Shown piece by piece: positions 17,849 through 26,171 of a DNA stretch of 55,852 nucleotides (position 1 is its first letter; every line of letters begins with the position of its first letter). The notes beneath the pieces are model-generated. The model did no database searches and was not told the origin of the DNA. It worked only from the letters and a program-made list of their open reading frames with translations. The stretch comes from Phycisphaerae bacterium (GTDB lineage Bacteria; Planctomycetota; Phycisphaerae; UBA1845; Fen-1342): positions 1-55,852 of the forward strand of contig JAUWNI010000008.1 in assembly GCA_030612705.1 (NCBI GenBank). Reading direction: 5' to 3'. The position numbers and the translations under genes were made by a program.

Positions 17849-18772
17849 ATGAGTCGCATTACGTTGGTCCGCAATGGTCGTGTAACCGTTGTGCTCCCGA
17901 CATATAACCGCGCCGATTCGGTTGCCCGTGCGATCCGCAGCGCGCTCAATCAAACCGCCGCCGACCGCTGCGATATTATCGTCATCGACGACGGCAGTAC
18001 CGACCACACGCCCAAGGTTGCCCTGGGTTTCGGCGACAAGATTCTCTATCTGCGTCAGCCGAACGCCGGCGTTTCAGCCGCCCGCAACGCCGGCATCCGC
18101 GCCCGGCCGAACGAATTCGTGGCGTTCCTGGATTCCGACGACGAATGGCTGCCTGAAACTATCGAGCTCCAACTCGACGCCATGAGGCGTTACCCGGAGG
18201 CGGTCTTCGTAACCGGGTGGACGACGTACCGTGGCCCGGACGGCTCCGTCGGCTGTCCGGAAATGCCGGCGATACCGCTGGACCAGCCGTTCGATCTGGC
18301 TCCGTATCTTTTCGAGCGCTGCATCGTGCAGACCCCCGCGATCATGGTGCGCAGCTCGTACCTGGCTCGAACCGGGCTTTTTCACCCCGATATGCGCAAC
18401 TGCGGCGATCACGAGCTGCTCGTTCGCCTGGCTTGTCAGGGACCGTGCGTCTATTTATCCGCTCACCTGATGGTCTATTCGAGGGAAACCGCCGAGCGCC
18501 TCACCGACAACATCGATCGCGCGTTTACCGCCGATGTTCGGGCACGCTATCGCATGAAACGGGCGCTGCGTTTTCGTCCGGATTGCCACCCGTATTGGCG
18601 GCGCGGCATGGCACGGACGCTTCAGATTCTTCGTGATCACGCTTTTCGGCGTCGGCGCTACGATCGTGCGGCTCGTTACGGCTTCCGCTCATTGATGGCG
18701 TGGCCGTGGCAGCGCCCGCGTTGGGAGTGGGGCCGGGTGGGTTCAGCCCTGCTGCACTCCATATTTCTCTGA
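17849..18772 (+). CDS. Family 2 glycosyltransferase
   Basis: A 307-residue GT-A enzyme. VTVVLPTYNRADSVARAI opens the nucleotide-binding region, IIVIDDGSTDHT follows, and the DxD region is AFLDSDDEW. The C-terminal ~100 residues are basic and contain no membrane helix. It would add a sugar to the lipid-linked precursor in the cytoplasm. The last 248 bases overlap, tail to tail, the reading frame of the convergent glycosyltransferase ending at 18525. Confidence 0.85.
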   Translation: MSRITLVRNGRVTVVLPTYNRADSVARAIRSALNQTAADRCDIIVIDDGSTDHTPKVALGFGDKILYLRQPNAGVSAARNAGIRARPNEFVAFLDSDDEWLPETIELQLDAMRRYPEAVFVTGWTTYRGPDGSVGCPEMPAIPLDQPFDLAPYLFERCIVQTPAIMVRSSYLARTGLFHPDMRNCGDHELLVRLACQGPCVYLSAHLMVYSRETAERLTDNIDRAFTADVRARYRMKRALRFRPDCHPYWRRGMARTLQILRDHAFRRRRYDRAARYGFRSLMAWPWQRPRWEWGRVGSALLHSIFL

Positions 18773-19931
18773 CCGTGTTGCCCCAGTTAAACAGCCGCTT
18801 CGCGACGTCTTGCCCGCACGCTCCCAGTTCGATTGCCAATCCGCGGTTGTCGATCAGTTCATTAAGCCGCTGAGCCAACGCACCCGCACACAGACGATCA
18901 TATAACCGCCCGCCTTCCTCGCGCTTTAGCAGTCCGCTGATGCCCGCGTAGATTCGCGGCGGATCATGCTCGGGAACAACCACCGGCCGCCCGCACCACA
19001 TCGCTTCCTTGATAACGTTCGGAAACGTGTCGTAGATGCTGGTCGAAACAACACAGTCCGCCGCCGCATACCACCCGGCGATGTCCGGCACACGACGCAG
19101 GAAGTGGACGCGCTGGGCGATGTCGTGCTCGTCCGCGAGCCGCTCCAGTTTGGCTCGTTCGGGACCGTCGCCGATAAGTGCAAGTTGTCCGCGCGGATCG
19201 GTCCGCGCGAGTTCGCGAATGGCGTGATCGAACGCCTTGTTGCGATCAAAGCTGCCGCACAGCAGGATCAGGAAGTCGGTGTCAGCGATCCCAAGCTGCT
19301 CGCGCAACACTTGCCGATCCTCCGGCCGCGGTTCGTACAGGTCGCAACCGTCGGGAATTTCGCGCGTTCGGCCCCGGGCGCTCGGCTCGAACCCGATGAT
19401 CTCTTCCACGTGCTCACGCGTCGGGACCAAAATTCGGTCCGCGACACGCACGGCGCGCCGCTCCGCCGCAAGCGTTCCTGCAATACCGACCCGTTTCCAG
19501 AAACCCGGCGTTTCTTCCCGGGGACGCGTGAGCGACGCACAGTGGCTCAGCAGGCCGCAGAAGCGAACCAGCACGGGCAGCTCAGGCCACACGCGCTTCG
19601 CCGCGACCGTCCAGAATGGCGAAAAGCTGACGAACGCGACGCCCGGCCGCTCCATGTGCCGTAATTCCTTGGCGAGAATTCGCGGGATGCACCAGTTATG
19701 CACCCGCCACAGCAGCGGCAGAAGGTCCACGGCGACGTTCCGTAGCGGGCTACCGTCCGGCGTCGTATTTGCTCCCGGTTGGCGGTCACCCATGCCCAGC
19801 AGCAGTGTGCTGAGGCCGGCTCGCTCACAGGCCGACGCCAACCCGCGGCCCGCGATCATCGCGCCGCCCCAGCCGTTCAGGTCGCCGTGGCAGCCGATGT
19901 AGATATCGCGTGGATTCGTGCCGGCATTCAT
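18525..19931 (-). CDS. Glycosyltransferase, GT4-like, with overlapping 3' extension
   Basis: A 468-residue GT-B enzyme paralogous to the gene just upstream; both share the layout RDIYIGCHGDLNGWGGA / RDIYLASHSSVYGIGGG at the N terminus and similar donor-site regions (STSIYDTFPNVIKEAMWCGR here). Conserved sequence ends near IWSAAGL, about residue 398. The remaining ~70 residues (Pro/Ala/Glu-rich) look like read-through beyond the ancestral stop and lie on the opposite strand of the GT2 gene. The ATG at 19931 shares a base with the TGA of the upstream paralogue (TGATG), implying coupled translation. Confidence 0.8.
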   Translation of the reverse strand: MNAGTNPRDIYIGCHGDLNGWGGAMIAGRGLASACERAGLSTLLLGMGDRQPGANTTPDGSPLRNVAVDLLPLLWRVHNWCIPRILAKELRHMERPGVAFVSFSPFWTVAAKRVWPELPVLVRFCGLLSHCASLTRPREETPGFWKRVGIAGTLAAERRAVRVADRILVPTREHVEEIIGFEPSARGRTREIPDGCDLYEPRPEDRQVLREQLGIADTDFLILLCGSFDRNKAFDHAIRELARTDPRGQLALIGDGPERAKLERLADEHDIAQRVHFLRRVPDIAGWYAAADCVVSTSIYDTFPNVIKEAMWCGRPVVVPEHDPPRIYAGISGLLKREEGGRLYDRLCAGALAQRLNELIDNRGLAIELGACGQDVAKRLFNWGNTVREIWSAAGLNPPGPTPNAGAATATPSMSGSRNEPHDRSADAEKRDHEESEASVPCRAANTGGNPDENAAPVSCDSVPEHRR

Positions 19932-21217
19932 CAGAGGTCATCCGATTCGGCTGTGGTGTTTCCGACAAGCGTCTTTGAACGTTCGAATCGTGTGTCTGTC
20001 CGGGATTCGTGTGCGTCGGCTGGGGGTTCGGGTGAATCGCCGAGGATTAGTTTTACGCACGTGGTCCAGTCCAGATATCGTTGCGCGAAGTCACGGGCTT
20101 CGGTCCCCAGCGACGCACGGGATTCATCATCTCGGATAAGTCGATTCAGGCACGCGGCCAAGGCGCCGTTTCGCATCCGGTCGTACAAAAGGCCGCCGCC
20201 ATGATCCGTAATGACTTCGGCCAACCCGGCATACACATTCGGCGGCGCGTGTCGGGGCACGATGACCGGACGCCCGTAAGACATCCCGTCGAGGATTACA
20301 TACGGGAACGTGTCGTACTGGCTGGTCGATAACACGCAGTCGGCGGCCGCGTACCAGGGATCGAGGTCCGGCTGTAGGCCGACGAGACGCGCGCGATCGG
20401 CTATGCGGAGTTCGTCGGTCAGACGCATCAGGCTGTTGTACTCAGGTCCGTCGCCGATGATGACGAGGTGGGCGTGCTTGTCGACGGCCGGTATTTCACG
20501 GATTGCCCGGTCGAAAGCCTTGTTCCGATCGCACACGCCGACGGCCAGCAGTAGGAAGTCGTCATCGCGCAAGCCGAGTTCGGCTCGTTTTGCCGCACGT
20601 ATATTCGCGTCGGCTTGGCGCGGCTCGGCACCGTATGTGCAAACTTCGATTCGTCCTCGCGCCGCCGGGTGAAAAGCCTCCAGTTCCTCGCGGGCTTGTC
20701 GCGTGGGCGTGATAGTACGATCCGCGAGCGTCAACGCCAGGTGTTCAGCCCGCCGAATCGACGCATAGTTAATGCGTTGCCAGAACGTTGGTCGACGCCT
20801 GTACCATGTAAACGGCTGGCAGTTGCTCAGCAGAGCGACAAAGAGGAAGACAATCGGCACCGAAGGCCAGGCCCGCTTCGCCGCGATGATCCAGAGCGGG
20901 TTGACGCCGACAAAAACCCGCCTGGGCGGCGGCAGCTCGGCCAGCGAATGCCCAAGCGTGCGCGGCACAACCCAGTTGCGAAAGCGCCAAAACCGCTCCG
21001 GGACGCCGCTATGCAGATTCAGGCGCGGAGTCCCCGGGTCGAATTCGATTGTCGTGGCCGGGTTGTCATCGACCCCGAGTATCAACGTGTTGAAGCCGAC
21101 GCGCTCGAATGCCGCCGCGAGTCCCTCCGTGACGGTCACACCGCCGCCGATACCGTAGACGCTGCTATGGCTTGCTAAGTAGATGTCTCGTGGGTGAAGA
21201 ATGCTCACGTCGGCCAT
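19931..21217 (-). CDS. Glycosyltransferase, GT4-like, tandem paralogue
   Basis: A 428-residue GT-B glycosyltransferase. The N-terminal Gly loop GIGGGVTVTEGLAAAFERVG and the C-terminal donor region (STSQYDTFPYVILDGMSYGR) match the downstream paralogue over the full length, so the pair probably arose by tandem duplication. The enzymes probably add consecutive, possibly related sugars. The C-terminal ~30 residues are low-complexity (PEPPADAHESRTDTRF). It is the first gene of a two-gene minus-strand unit; the upstream 450 bases contain repeats and no clear promoter that I can name. Confidence 0.82.
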   Translation of the reverse strand: MADVSILHPRDIYLASHSSVYGIGGGVTVTEGLAAAFERVGFNTLILGVDDNPATTIEFDPGTPRLNLHSGVPERFWRFRNWVVPRTLGHSLAELPPPRRVFVGVNPLWIIAAKRAWPSVPIVFLFVALLSNCQPFTWYRRRPTFWQRINYASIRRAEHLALTLADRTITPTRQAREELEAFHPAARGRIEVCTYGAEPRQADANIRAAKRAELGLRDDDFLLLAVGVCDRNKAFDRAIREIPAVDKHAHLVIIGDGPEYNSLMRLTDELRIADRARLVGLQPDLDPWYAAADCVLSTSQYDTFPYVILDGMSYGRPVIVPRHAPPNVYAGLAEVITDHGGGLLYDRMRNGALAACLNRLIRDDESRASLGTEARDFAQRYLDWTTCVKLILGDSPEPPADAHESRTDTRFERSKTLVGNTTAESDDL

Positions 21218-21668
21218 CGTTGCGTTGCTTTCGTGCTTGGTGTTAGCGCGCTTACGCTCGGTTTATCGACCGGGACCGTGTGGCACCCTGAGCTACGGCT
21301 GAGACAGGCACTTTTCACTTCGAGCCGATCAACCTCCTGTACTACTAACGGTTGTTTTCTTCGCGGCTCGCGAAGATTCTTCCCTTCCAGGGTGGCACGG
21401 GCGGCGCGCCTGTGTGTTCGTTGGGCGCGGCTCTCTCACAGGCGAGACGCCCGTGCCACCCTTGGTTTTGGTTGCGCCAAAGGCCGCGCTGTGTTCGTGC
21501 GTTCAGCATCAGTAGCGGCGGGTCTCCGTGCCCGCCGAAATAGCGTGGGAATGATTGCCTTCAACGGCCGGCACGGAGACCCGCCGTTACATGACTTTTG
21601 CACCGGACTGTTAAGCAGCGCGCCGCGCCGGACCGATAACACCGATGAGTCTGCACTGGAAGGATTGA
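21218..21668. repeat. Palindrome-rich intergenic region
   Basis: About 450 bases between divergent genes, filled with short inverted repeats. At 21393-21461 GGTGGCACGGGCGGC pairs with a GACGCCCGTGCCACC arm. At 21510-21590 GGCGGGTCTCCGTGCC pairs with GGCACGGAGACCCGCC. The tail (CATGACTTTTGCACCGGACTG at about 21592-21611) resembles the right end of the element at 33964-34112, suggesting a decayed copy. Open frames through this region are repeat translations. Confidence 0.7.
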
Positions 21669-22526
21669 ATGATGTCGTTGCCGTTGGCTGTCAGAGGGCT
21701 GTCGTGGGTTACGCGTAATTTCCCCAATCTGCCCGGCCGCTGGCGGATTGTGCGCTGGCTCGATCAGCACGAACACTCCTTCGCGTCCTTGCCGCCCAAG
21801 ACCGTTCGCTTTGCCCGCGATTTCCGCATGCGCGTCGACCCAGTCGATGAAAACGGCCGGCGGATCTACGTCAACGGTTTCCAGCCTCTGGAACGTCTGA
21901 CCCGGCACTTCGTGCGGCTCCTGCGGCCCGGGGACTGCGTGATCGACATCGGCGCCAACGTCGGCTACTACACGATGGTCGCCGCCAAGCTGGTCGGCCC
22001 GACCGGCTGCGTACACGCTTTCGAGGCCTCGCCACGGGTCTTTTCCCGGCTCCAGACCAATGCCGGGCTGAACCCCGGCGCCAACATCCACGTCCACAGT
22101 CAGGCTGTCACCGACCATTGCGGCGAGATCGAGTTCTACGCCGCCGCCGCCGAACGCACCGGGTATTCATCTATTCGCAACCTGGGCGAGGAGGCCAATT
22201 CCGTCGCCACCGTGCCGACGATTTCGCTCGATTCGATCCTGGACGAGTTGCCGACCGCGCGGCTGGTCAAGATCGACGTCGAAGGAGCGGAATTGCTGGT
22301 CCTCAAGGGAATGCGCCGGCTGATCGAGCGCGACAAGCCGTTCTTCATCTTTGAGATCGACGACGTGTTTCTGCGCGAGCTGGGTGCCGACGCGCGCCAG
22401 CAATGCGATTTTCTCGTTGACGCCGGTTACGACCTCTTCCGCATCGTCGCGAAAGGGGCCCTGGAGCCCGTCGTCGAGCCGCCGACCGATCGCTGTAACA
22501 TCCTGGCCTGCCCGCAAGAGATGTAG
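21669..22526 (+). CDS. FkbM family methyltransferase
   Basis: A 285-residue SAM-dependent methyltransferase. It has VIDIGANVGYYTMVAAKL (motif I), HAFEASPRVFSRL (post I acidic), and the FkbM hallmark LVKIDVEGAELLVLKGM followed by FFIFEIDD. A GGAAGGA sequence precedes the ATG. FkbM enzymes methylate hydroxyl groups of natural products and glycans; in this setting a sugar of the exopolysaccharide is the probable target. It stands alone on the plus strand between two minus-strand units. Confidence 0.87.
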   Translation: MMSLPLAVRGLSWVTRNFPNLPGRWRIVRWLDQHEHSFASLPPKTVRFARDFRMRVDPVDENGRRIYVNGFQPLERLTRHFVRLLRPGDCVIDIGANVGYYTMVAAKLVGPTGCVHAFEASPRVFSRLQTNAGLNPGANIHVHSQAVTDHCGEIEFYAAAAERTGYSSIRNLGEEANSVATVPTISLDSILDELPTARLVKIDVEGAELLVLKGMRRLIERDKPFFIFEIDDVFLRELGADARQQCDFLVDAGYDLFRIVAKGALEPVVEPPTDRCNILACPQEM

Positions 22527-22549
22527 CGGCCGTCCTCCGTGGCGGTCGT

Positions 22550-22635
22550 AGAATGACGAACGGTTCCCAGTTTTCGACGTCGGCCGCGGGGGGCCGACGC
22601 TACAACCCGAAAACCAAAGCGTGACGGAGCACTAG
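22550..22635. mobile_element. CTAG-ended MITE, partial copy E3
   Basis: The right end, GTGACGGAGCACTAG at 22621-22635, and the adjoining GTCGGCCG...CCGACGCTAC palindrome match the right half of copy E6 (47342-47543). No left terminus can be recognised. The CTAG supplies the stop codon of the sugar transferase gene on the minus strand. Confidence 0.7.
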
Positions 22636-24200
22636 CGCGCGCCCAGTAGGAAGCGGCCGATCGTGCGTATGATGATGGCGGTATCGAGGTCGATCGAGCG
22701 GTGCTTGAGGTAGTAGAGGTCGTAACAAAGCTTGCGGTGCGCGTCCTCGACGCTGGCTCCGTAGCTGTAGCGAATCTGTGCCCAGCCGGTCAACCCGGGC
22801 TTGATCAGGTGGCGTTGACGGTAGTGCGGGATCAGTTCCGAGAGCTTCTCGACGAATTCGGGGCGTTCCGGTCGTGGACCAACCAGCGACATGTCACCGC
22901 GCAGAATGTTCCATAACTGCGGCAGTTCGTCCAGCCGCGACCGGCGCAGAAATCGTCCGATGCGCGTCACCCGGCTGTCGTTCTTTTCAGCCCAACGCGC
23001 GCCGTCCTGCTCGGCGTTCACCCGCATCGTCCGGAACTTGTACATATTGAACAGACGTCCATGCAGACCGACCCGGGCCTGCTTGTAGATGGCCGGTCCG
23101 CGGCTGTCGAGCCGGATCAGCAGCGCGATCAGCGGCCAGAGCGGCAGCATCAGGGCCAGCCCGATCAATGACGCCGCGATATCACCCATCCACTTGATCG
23201 CGTCGTATCCACTGGTCGATTGCACGTCCGCGACCAGAAACCACTGGGTCGTGATGCTTTCGGCGGGGACCTCGTTGAGATACTTCTCGACGAATGTGAG
23301 TTGATCGGTGACCCGGCAGCGATGATCGAGACAGGCCAGTACGGCGACTCCGACCGAGGCGTGAGCGGTCAGATCGGAATCGACGACGACTTCGTCAATC
23401 GCGTGTTCTTGCAATATGTGCTGGAGATCATCGACCGTACCCAGACGCGGACAGGCGCGTTCGAAGCTCCAATCACGAGAATCGGCGCCGCGCGAGTGCA
23501 GCGCCCGCCGTTCGCACCCGACCATCCCGGCATGTGTCGCGGACGCGGGGACATCGAGATAGCCCACGATATTATGGTGTGGGCGCGTTCCCTGGTGGAC
23601 CAAAGCCGCAATTTTACGGATTGACTCTCCGCCCCCCAGGCAAAGGACGTTCACACGTACACTCGTCACCGCTTCGTGTGCGATAAGCCGCGCCGGGATC
23701 GCCACACCGATATAAACCAGGGCCACGCAAAGGCCCAGCCAGCGAGTCGTCGCGCCGTAGAAGAACAGTGAGATACAAGCGTACGCGAGGACCAGCCCGA
23801 CGCCGAGCGATGCAAATGAGCGCACCAGGATACGGCTGCGGGCTGTCAGAGTTTGCCGTTCATAAAGTCCGAAGATCAGCCCCGCCAGGGCAATGCTGCC
23901 GGAGAACGCCGCCCCGCTCAACCACGGGCCCGCGATCCAGGCGAATTGCGGGTTTCCGCGCACCATGAGGTGGTACGCGATGCTGGTCGTCGTCACGACG
24001 ATGAAAATGTCAAGGTACGCCCAGGCGGCGGAGGGGAGTTGCAGCAGCGATCGCCGCAGACTCGTCTGACGCCTCGGAAGCGCTCCGGAAATCCGGGTTT
24101 TATCGGTCGCGGTAGCAACTGGATTGCCAGCTTGCACGATGGTTGTGGTTACCTCTACACGCGTCCGTAAAAATCCCCGTTGCAGGCATCGGCCCGCCAT
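22632..24200 (-). CDS. Polyprenyl glycosylphosphotransferase (initiating sugar transferase)
   Basis: About 522 residues from ATG 24200; a reading back to 24368 is open but would overlap the divergent lipoprotein gene, and the start remains uncertain. The enzyme transfers a sugar-1-phosphate to undecaprenyl phosphate, the first step of the repeat unit. About four N-terminal helices are followed by a Rossmann-like CoA-binding segment (VNVLCLGGGESIRK), a further helix, and the catalytic domain with KFRTMR, RRSRLDELPQLWNIL and DMSLVGPRPERPEF, ending GLTGWAQIRYSYG. The TAG stop belongs to the CTAG end of MITE E3. Confidence 0.88.
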   Translation of the reverse strand: MAGRCLQRGFLRTRVEVTTTIVQAGNPVATATDKTRISGALPRRQTSLRRSLLQLPSAAWAYLDIFIVVTTTSIAYHLMVRGNPQFAWIAGPWLSGAAFSGSIALAGLIFGLYERQTLTARSRILVRSFASLGVGLVLAYACISLFFYGATTRWLGLCVALVYIGVAIPARLIAHEAVTSVRVNVLCLGGGESIRKIAALVHQGTRPHHNIVGYLDVPASATHAGMVGCERRALHSRGADSRDWSFERACPRLGTVDDLQHILQEHAIDEVVVDSDLTAHASVGVAVLACLDHRCRVTDQLTFVEKYLNEVPAESITTQWFLVADVQSTSGYDAIKWMGDIAASLIGLALMLPLWPLIALLIRLDSRGPAIYKQARVGLHGRLFNMYKFRTMRVNAEQDGARWAEKNDSRVTRIGRFLRRSRLDELPQLWNILRGDMSLVGPRPERPEFVEKLSELIPHYRQRHLIKPGLTGWAQIRYSYGASVEDAHRKLCYDLYYLKHRSIDLDTAIIIRTIGRFLLGAR

Positions 24201-24318
24201 GCGGGGTGCGTAAATAGCGGTGGTAATCCGGTCCGGGATTAGCGGCCAATTGATGTCAGCCCTGTCGCGACCCGATAAACCTAGCAACGTAGACGTATCG
24301 AGCTTTTGGAGTCTGGTA

Positions 24319-25053
24319 ATGCGCCCTGCTGTCCGAATCGGAGTCCTGAACCTGTTGGTAACGTTCACGCTGTTGGGCTGTGCCCCGGAGGTACCGCGGG
24401 TTTACGAGCGGCAGATGCAGATTCGCGAGCTCGCCGCCGATGTCGGCCCGGTTGACAACGCGTTTCGCCTACAGGTTTTCGAAGAAACGCGGGGCCGTTT
24501 CGCGTGCAGCCTCGCGATCGCGAAGCTCGTGCCGAACAACGAGGCCGGCGTGGTCAAGCTCGTCAAGATGACCCCGGCGGAAGAGGCCTGGTGGGTGGAA
24601 GCGGTCCGCGGGATCACCCCGTTGAGTGACTTGCAATTCCTATCGCCGATCAGCGTGGTGCCGGAGAAGGCACGCACGGACACCCTCTGCGCCGCCGCCG
24701 CGGATCGGGCGGCGACGCTGTTGATGCTCTACGCGCCCAACCGCTATGGGCCGAACTCGGCGCAGGTGTTAGGCGTGATCTTCGATGTCGCTTCCTGCCA
24801 GCCGATTGCCACTCTGCACTCTTCCGCCAACTTCATTTTAGGCGAGGAAGGTGAGGAGATTCCCCCTGAAGATGAAATCGGTGATCACCGCGACGAAGAC
24901 GCCTGCTTTCAGGCCTTGCGTACCTACGAGCAGCACCTGTTGAGCTGCCTCGGCGAACTCATCCAGCACGATTCGCCATCGCCGACCACCCAGCCGCATC
25001 ACTGGCAGACGCCCCCGTCACAGCGTTGGTGGCTCCCGCGGGGACACCGGTAA
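24319..25053 (+). CDS. Putative lipoprotein of unknown function
   Basis: About 244 residues from ATG 24319, chosen because it begins a typical lipoprotein signal (MRPAVRIGVLNLLVTFTLLGC, Cys at about 21), giving an outer- or inner-membrane lipoprotein. The mature part has a soluble mixed alpha/beta composition with paired cysteines (FACSLAIAKL, TLCAAAADRA, VASCQPIATL, CFQALRTYEQ). The end is Pro/His-rich. I recognise no family. It converges on hcp with a shared terminator hairpin at 25088-25132. Its proximity to the tssB-tssC-hcp set is suggestive but unproven. Confidence 0.65.
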   Translation: MRPAVRIGVLNLLVTFTLLGCAPEVPRVYERQMQIRELAADVGPVDNAFRLQVFEETRGRFACSLAIAKLVPNNEAGVVKLVKMTPAEEAWWVEAVRGITPLSDLQFLSPISVVPEKARTDTLCAAAADRAATLLMLYAPNRYGPNSAQVLGVIFDVASCQPIATLHSSANFILGEEGEEIPPEDEIGDHRDEDACFQALRTYEQHLLSCLGELIQHDSPSPTTQPHHWQTPPSQRWWLPRGHR

Positions 25054-25087
25054 CGGGGAGATCGTCTACCGGGCAAGCGACAAGAAA

Positions 25088-25132
25088 AACGCGGCGACCG
25101 ACGACTCGTATCTTCGGTTGCCGCGTTTTTTT
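25088..25132. terminator. Bidirectional rho-independent terminator
   Basis: A stem of about 14 pairs with one G-T mismatch: AACGCGGCGACCGA at 25088-25101 and TCGGTTGCCGCGTT at 25114-25127, with a 12-base loop. An A run precedes it and a run of seven T follows, so it can serve both the plus-strand lipoprotein gene and the minus-strand hcp. Confidence 0.88.
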
Positions 25133-25158
25133 GTCCCACGTTTTTGTTTTTGCGAACT

Positions 25159-25644
25159 CTACTTCGGAATGATCCAGCTATCCTCGGACTCGATCCCGTC
25201 GATTTCCCAGGTCCAGCGGATCTTCTTGTAGGTGAACATCACCTCTTCCATGTGTGTGTAGCTCTCGGTTTGGGCGTCGAGGCAATTCGGCATCCACGGC
25301 CGAACGCTGACGATGATCGCGTCCTCGAGCGTGTGCGTGAAGTAGTGCTCTTCCTGACCGGTCGGATCGATCCGGTACCACTTGATCGTGATGTTCCTCA
25401 TGTGCTCGCCGGTACACAGCGCCTGGTAGAGCTTCGGCGAGGACTTGTCGAAGACCTTGACGACCGAGAAGGCATTGTGGATGCGTTTGCCGGTCGAAAG
25501 GCCGGTCTGCGGGTCGCGGGGGATGCGAACCTCGTGGTTCATTGCTTCAATGAGGATGGTATCTTCGCGGCCCTGCATGTCGCACGAACCGGCGATCGTC
25601 CCCTGGTTTTCACCCTCAAGCGTCATGTGGGCTGGCATTGGCAT
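25159..25644 (-). CDS. hcp: Hcp family type VI secretion tube protein
   Basis: A 161-residue protein. The ATG at 25644 is fixed by GAGGAG about eight bases upstream; an earlier start at 25677 has none. Family features include MPMPAHMTLEGENQGTI, IEAMNHEVRIPRD, STGKRIHNAFSVVKVFDKSS and the C-terminal YKKIRWTWEIDGIESEDSW. Hcp hexamers stack into the inner tube that is ejected through the TssBC sheath. It follows tssC on the same strand, but after a gap of about 530 bases, so it may have its own promoter; Hcp is normally needed in far greater amounts than other components. It ends at the shared terminator. Confidence 0.9.
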   Translation of the reverse strand: MPMPAHMTLEGENQGTIAGSCDMQGREDTILIEAMNHEVRIPRDPQTGLSTGKRIHNAFSVVKVFDKSSPKLYQALCTGEHMRNITIKWYRIDPTGQEEHYFTHTLEDAIIVSVRPWMPNCLDAQTESYTHMEEVMFTYKKIRWTWEIDGIESEDSWIIPK

Positions 25645-26171
25645 GGTGGGTTCTCCTCGGTTAACTGGCTTAACCAAAATTCCTTTGCGGCCGGCTCTCC
25701 CTGAGCCCGTTTTTTTTCACCGCCGATGTATTTGGTTGTTTTGTTTCTGACTGATGCTTTACTACTTGGGCACGCGTTGTGCCAGACTTCATTCAAATGC
25801 GATAAAAGTTGGCGACTTTTACTAACTCTTTCTACTTGCAACACTTATGGTCATAGACGCACCTTCGGAAACAGTGCTCGTCCGCGCGTTTAACCCACAT
25901 TGGGCAAAAGGTTGATAACTCGCCGTGCCCAAAGGCTCAACTTGTTACCACGCACGCTCGGTTCTCGCCGGGCGACCGTCAGGATTGCAGCTAACGCATA
26001 GAATAGCACTGTCTCGGCGGCACTCGGACCGGCGAGACGCCGATGCTACCCATTTATCCTGACGCGGACCCGTTTTCGCCCCGCTCGCCACAGATACCCG
26101 AGCATGGTCCCGGTTATAAACCGGTTCCACGGCCGTGTGAAAACCGGTTCGTTTTCGTCATACCCGGGCGA
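25645..26171. other. Intergenic region between tssC and hcp
   Basis: About 530 bases. The part next to hcp is AT-rich (25710-25860), unusual for this window and a plausible promoter region for hcp. The part next to tssC has a fragment of the CGGCGAGACGCCG-type repeat at 26020-26048 and a palindrome built on AACCGGTT (26117-26150). No gene is supported. Confidence 0.5.

Noticed and set aside
21194-21718. A 174-residue plus-strand open frame
   Set aside because: It crosses palindromic repeats and the start of the FkbM gene in another frame; no domain or start signal.
24220-24318. N-terminal extension of the lipoprotein
   Set aside because: It would bury the signal peptide 33 residues inside the protein; ATG 24319 starts a clean lipoprotein signal.
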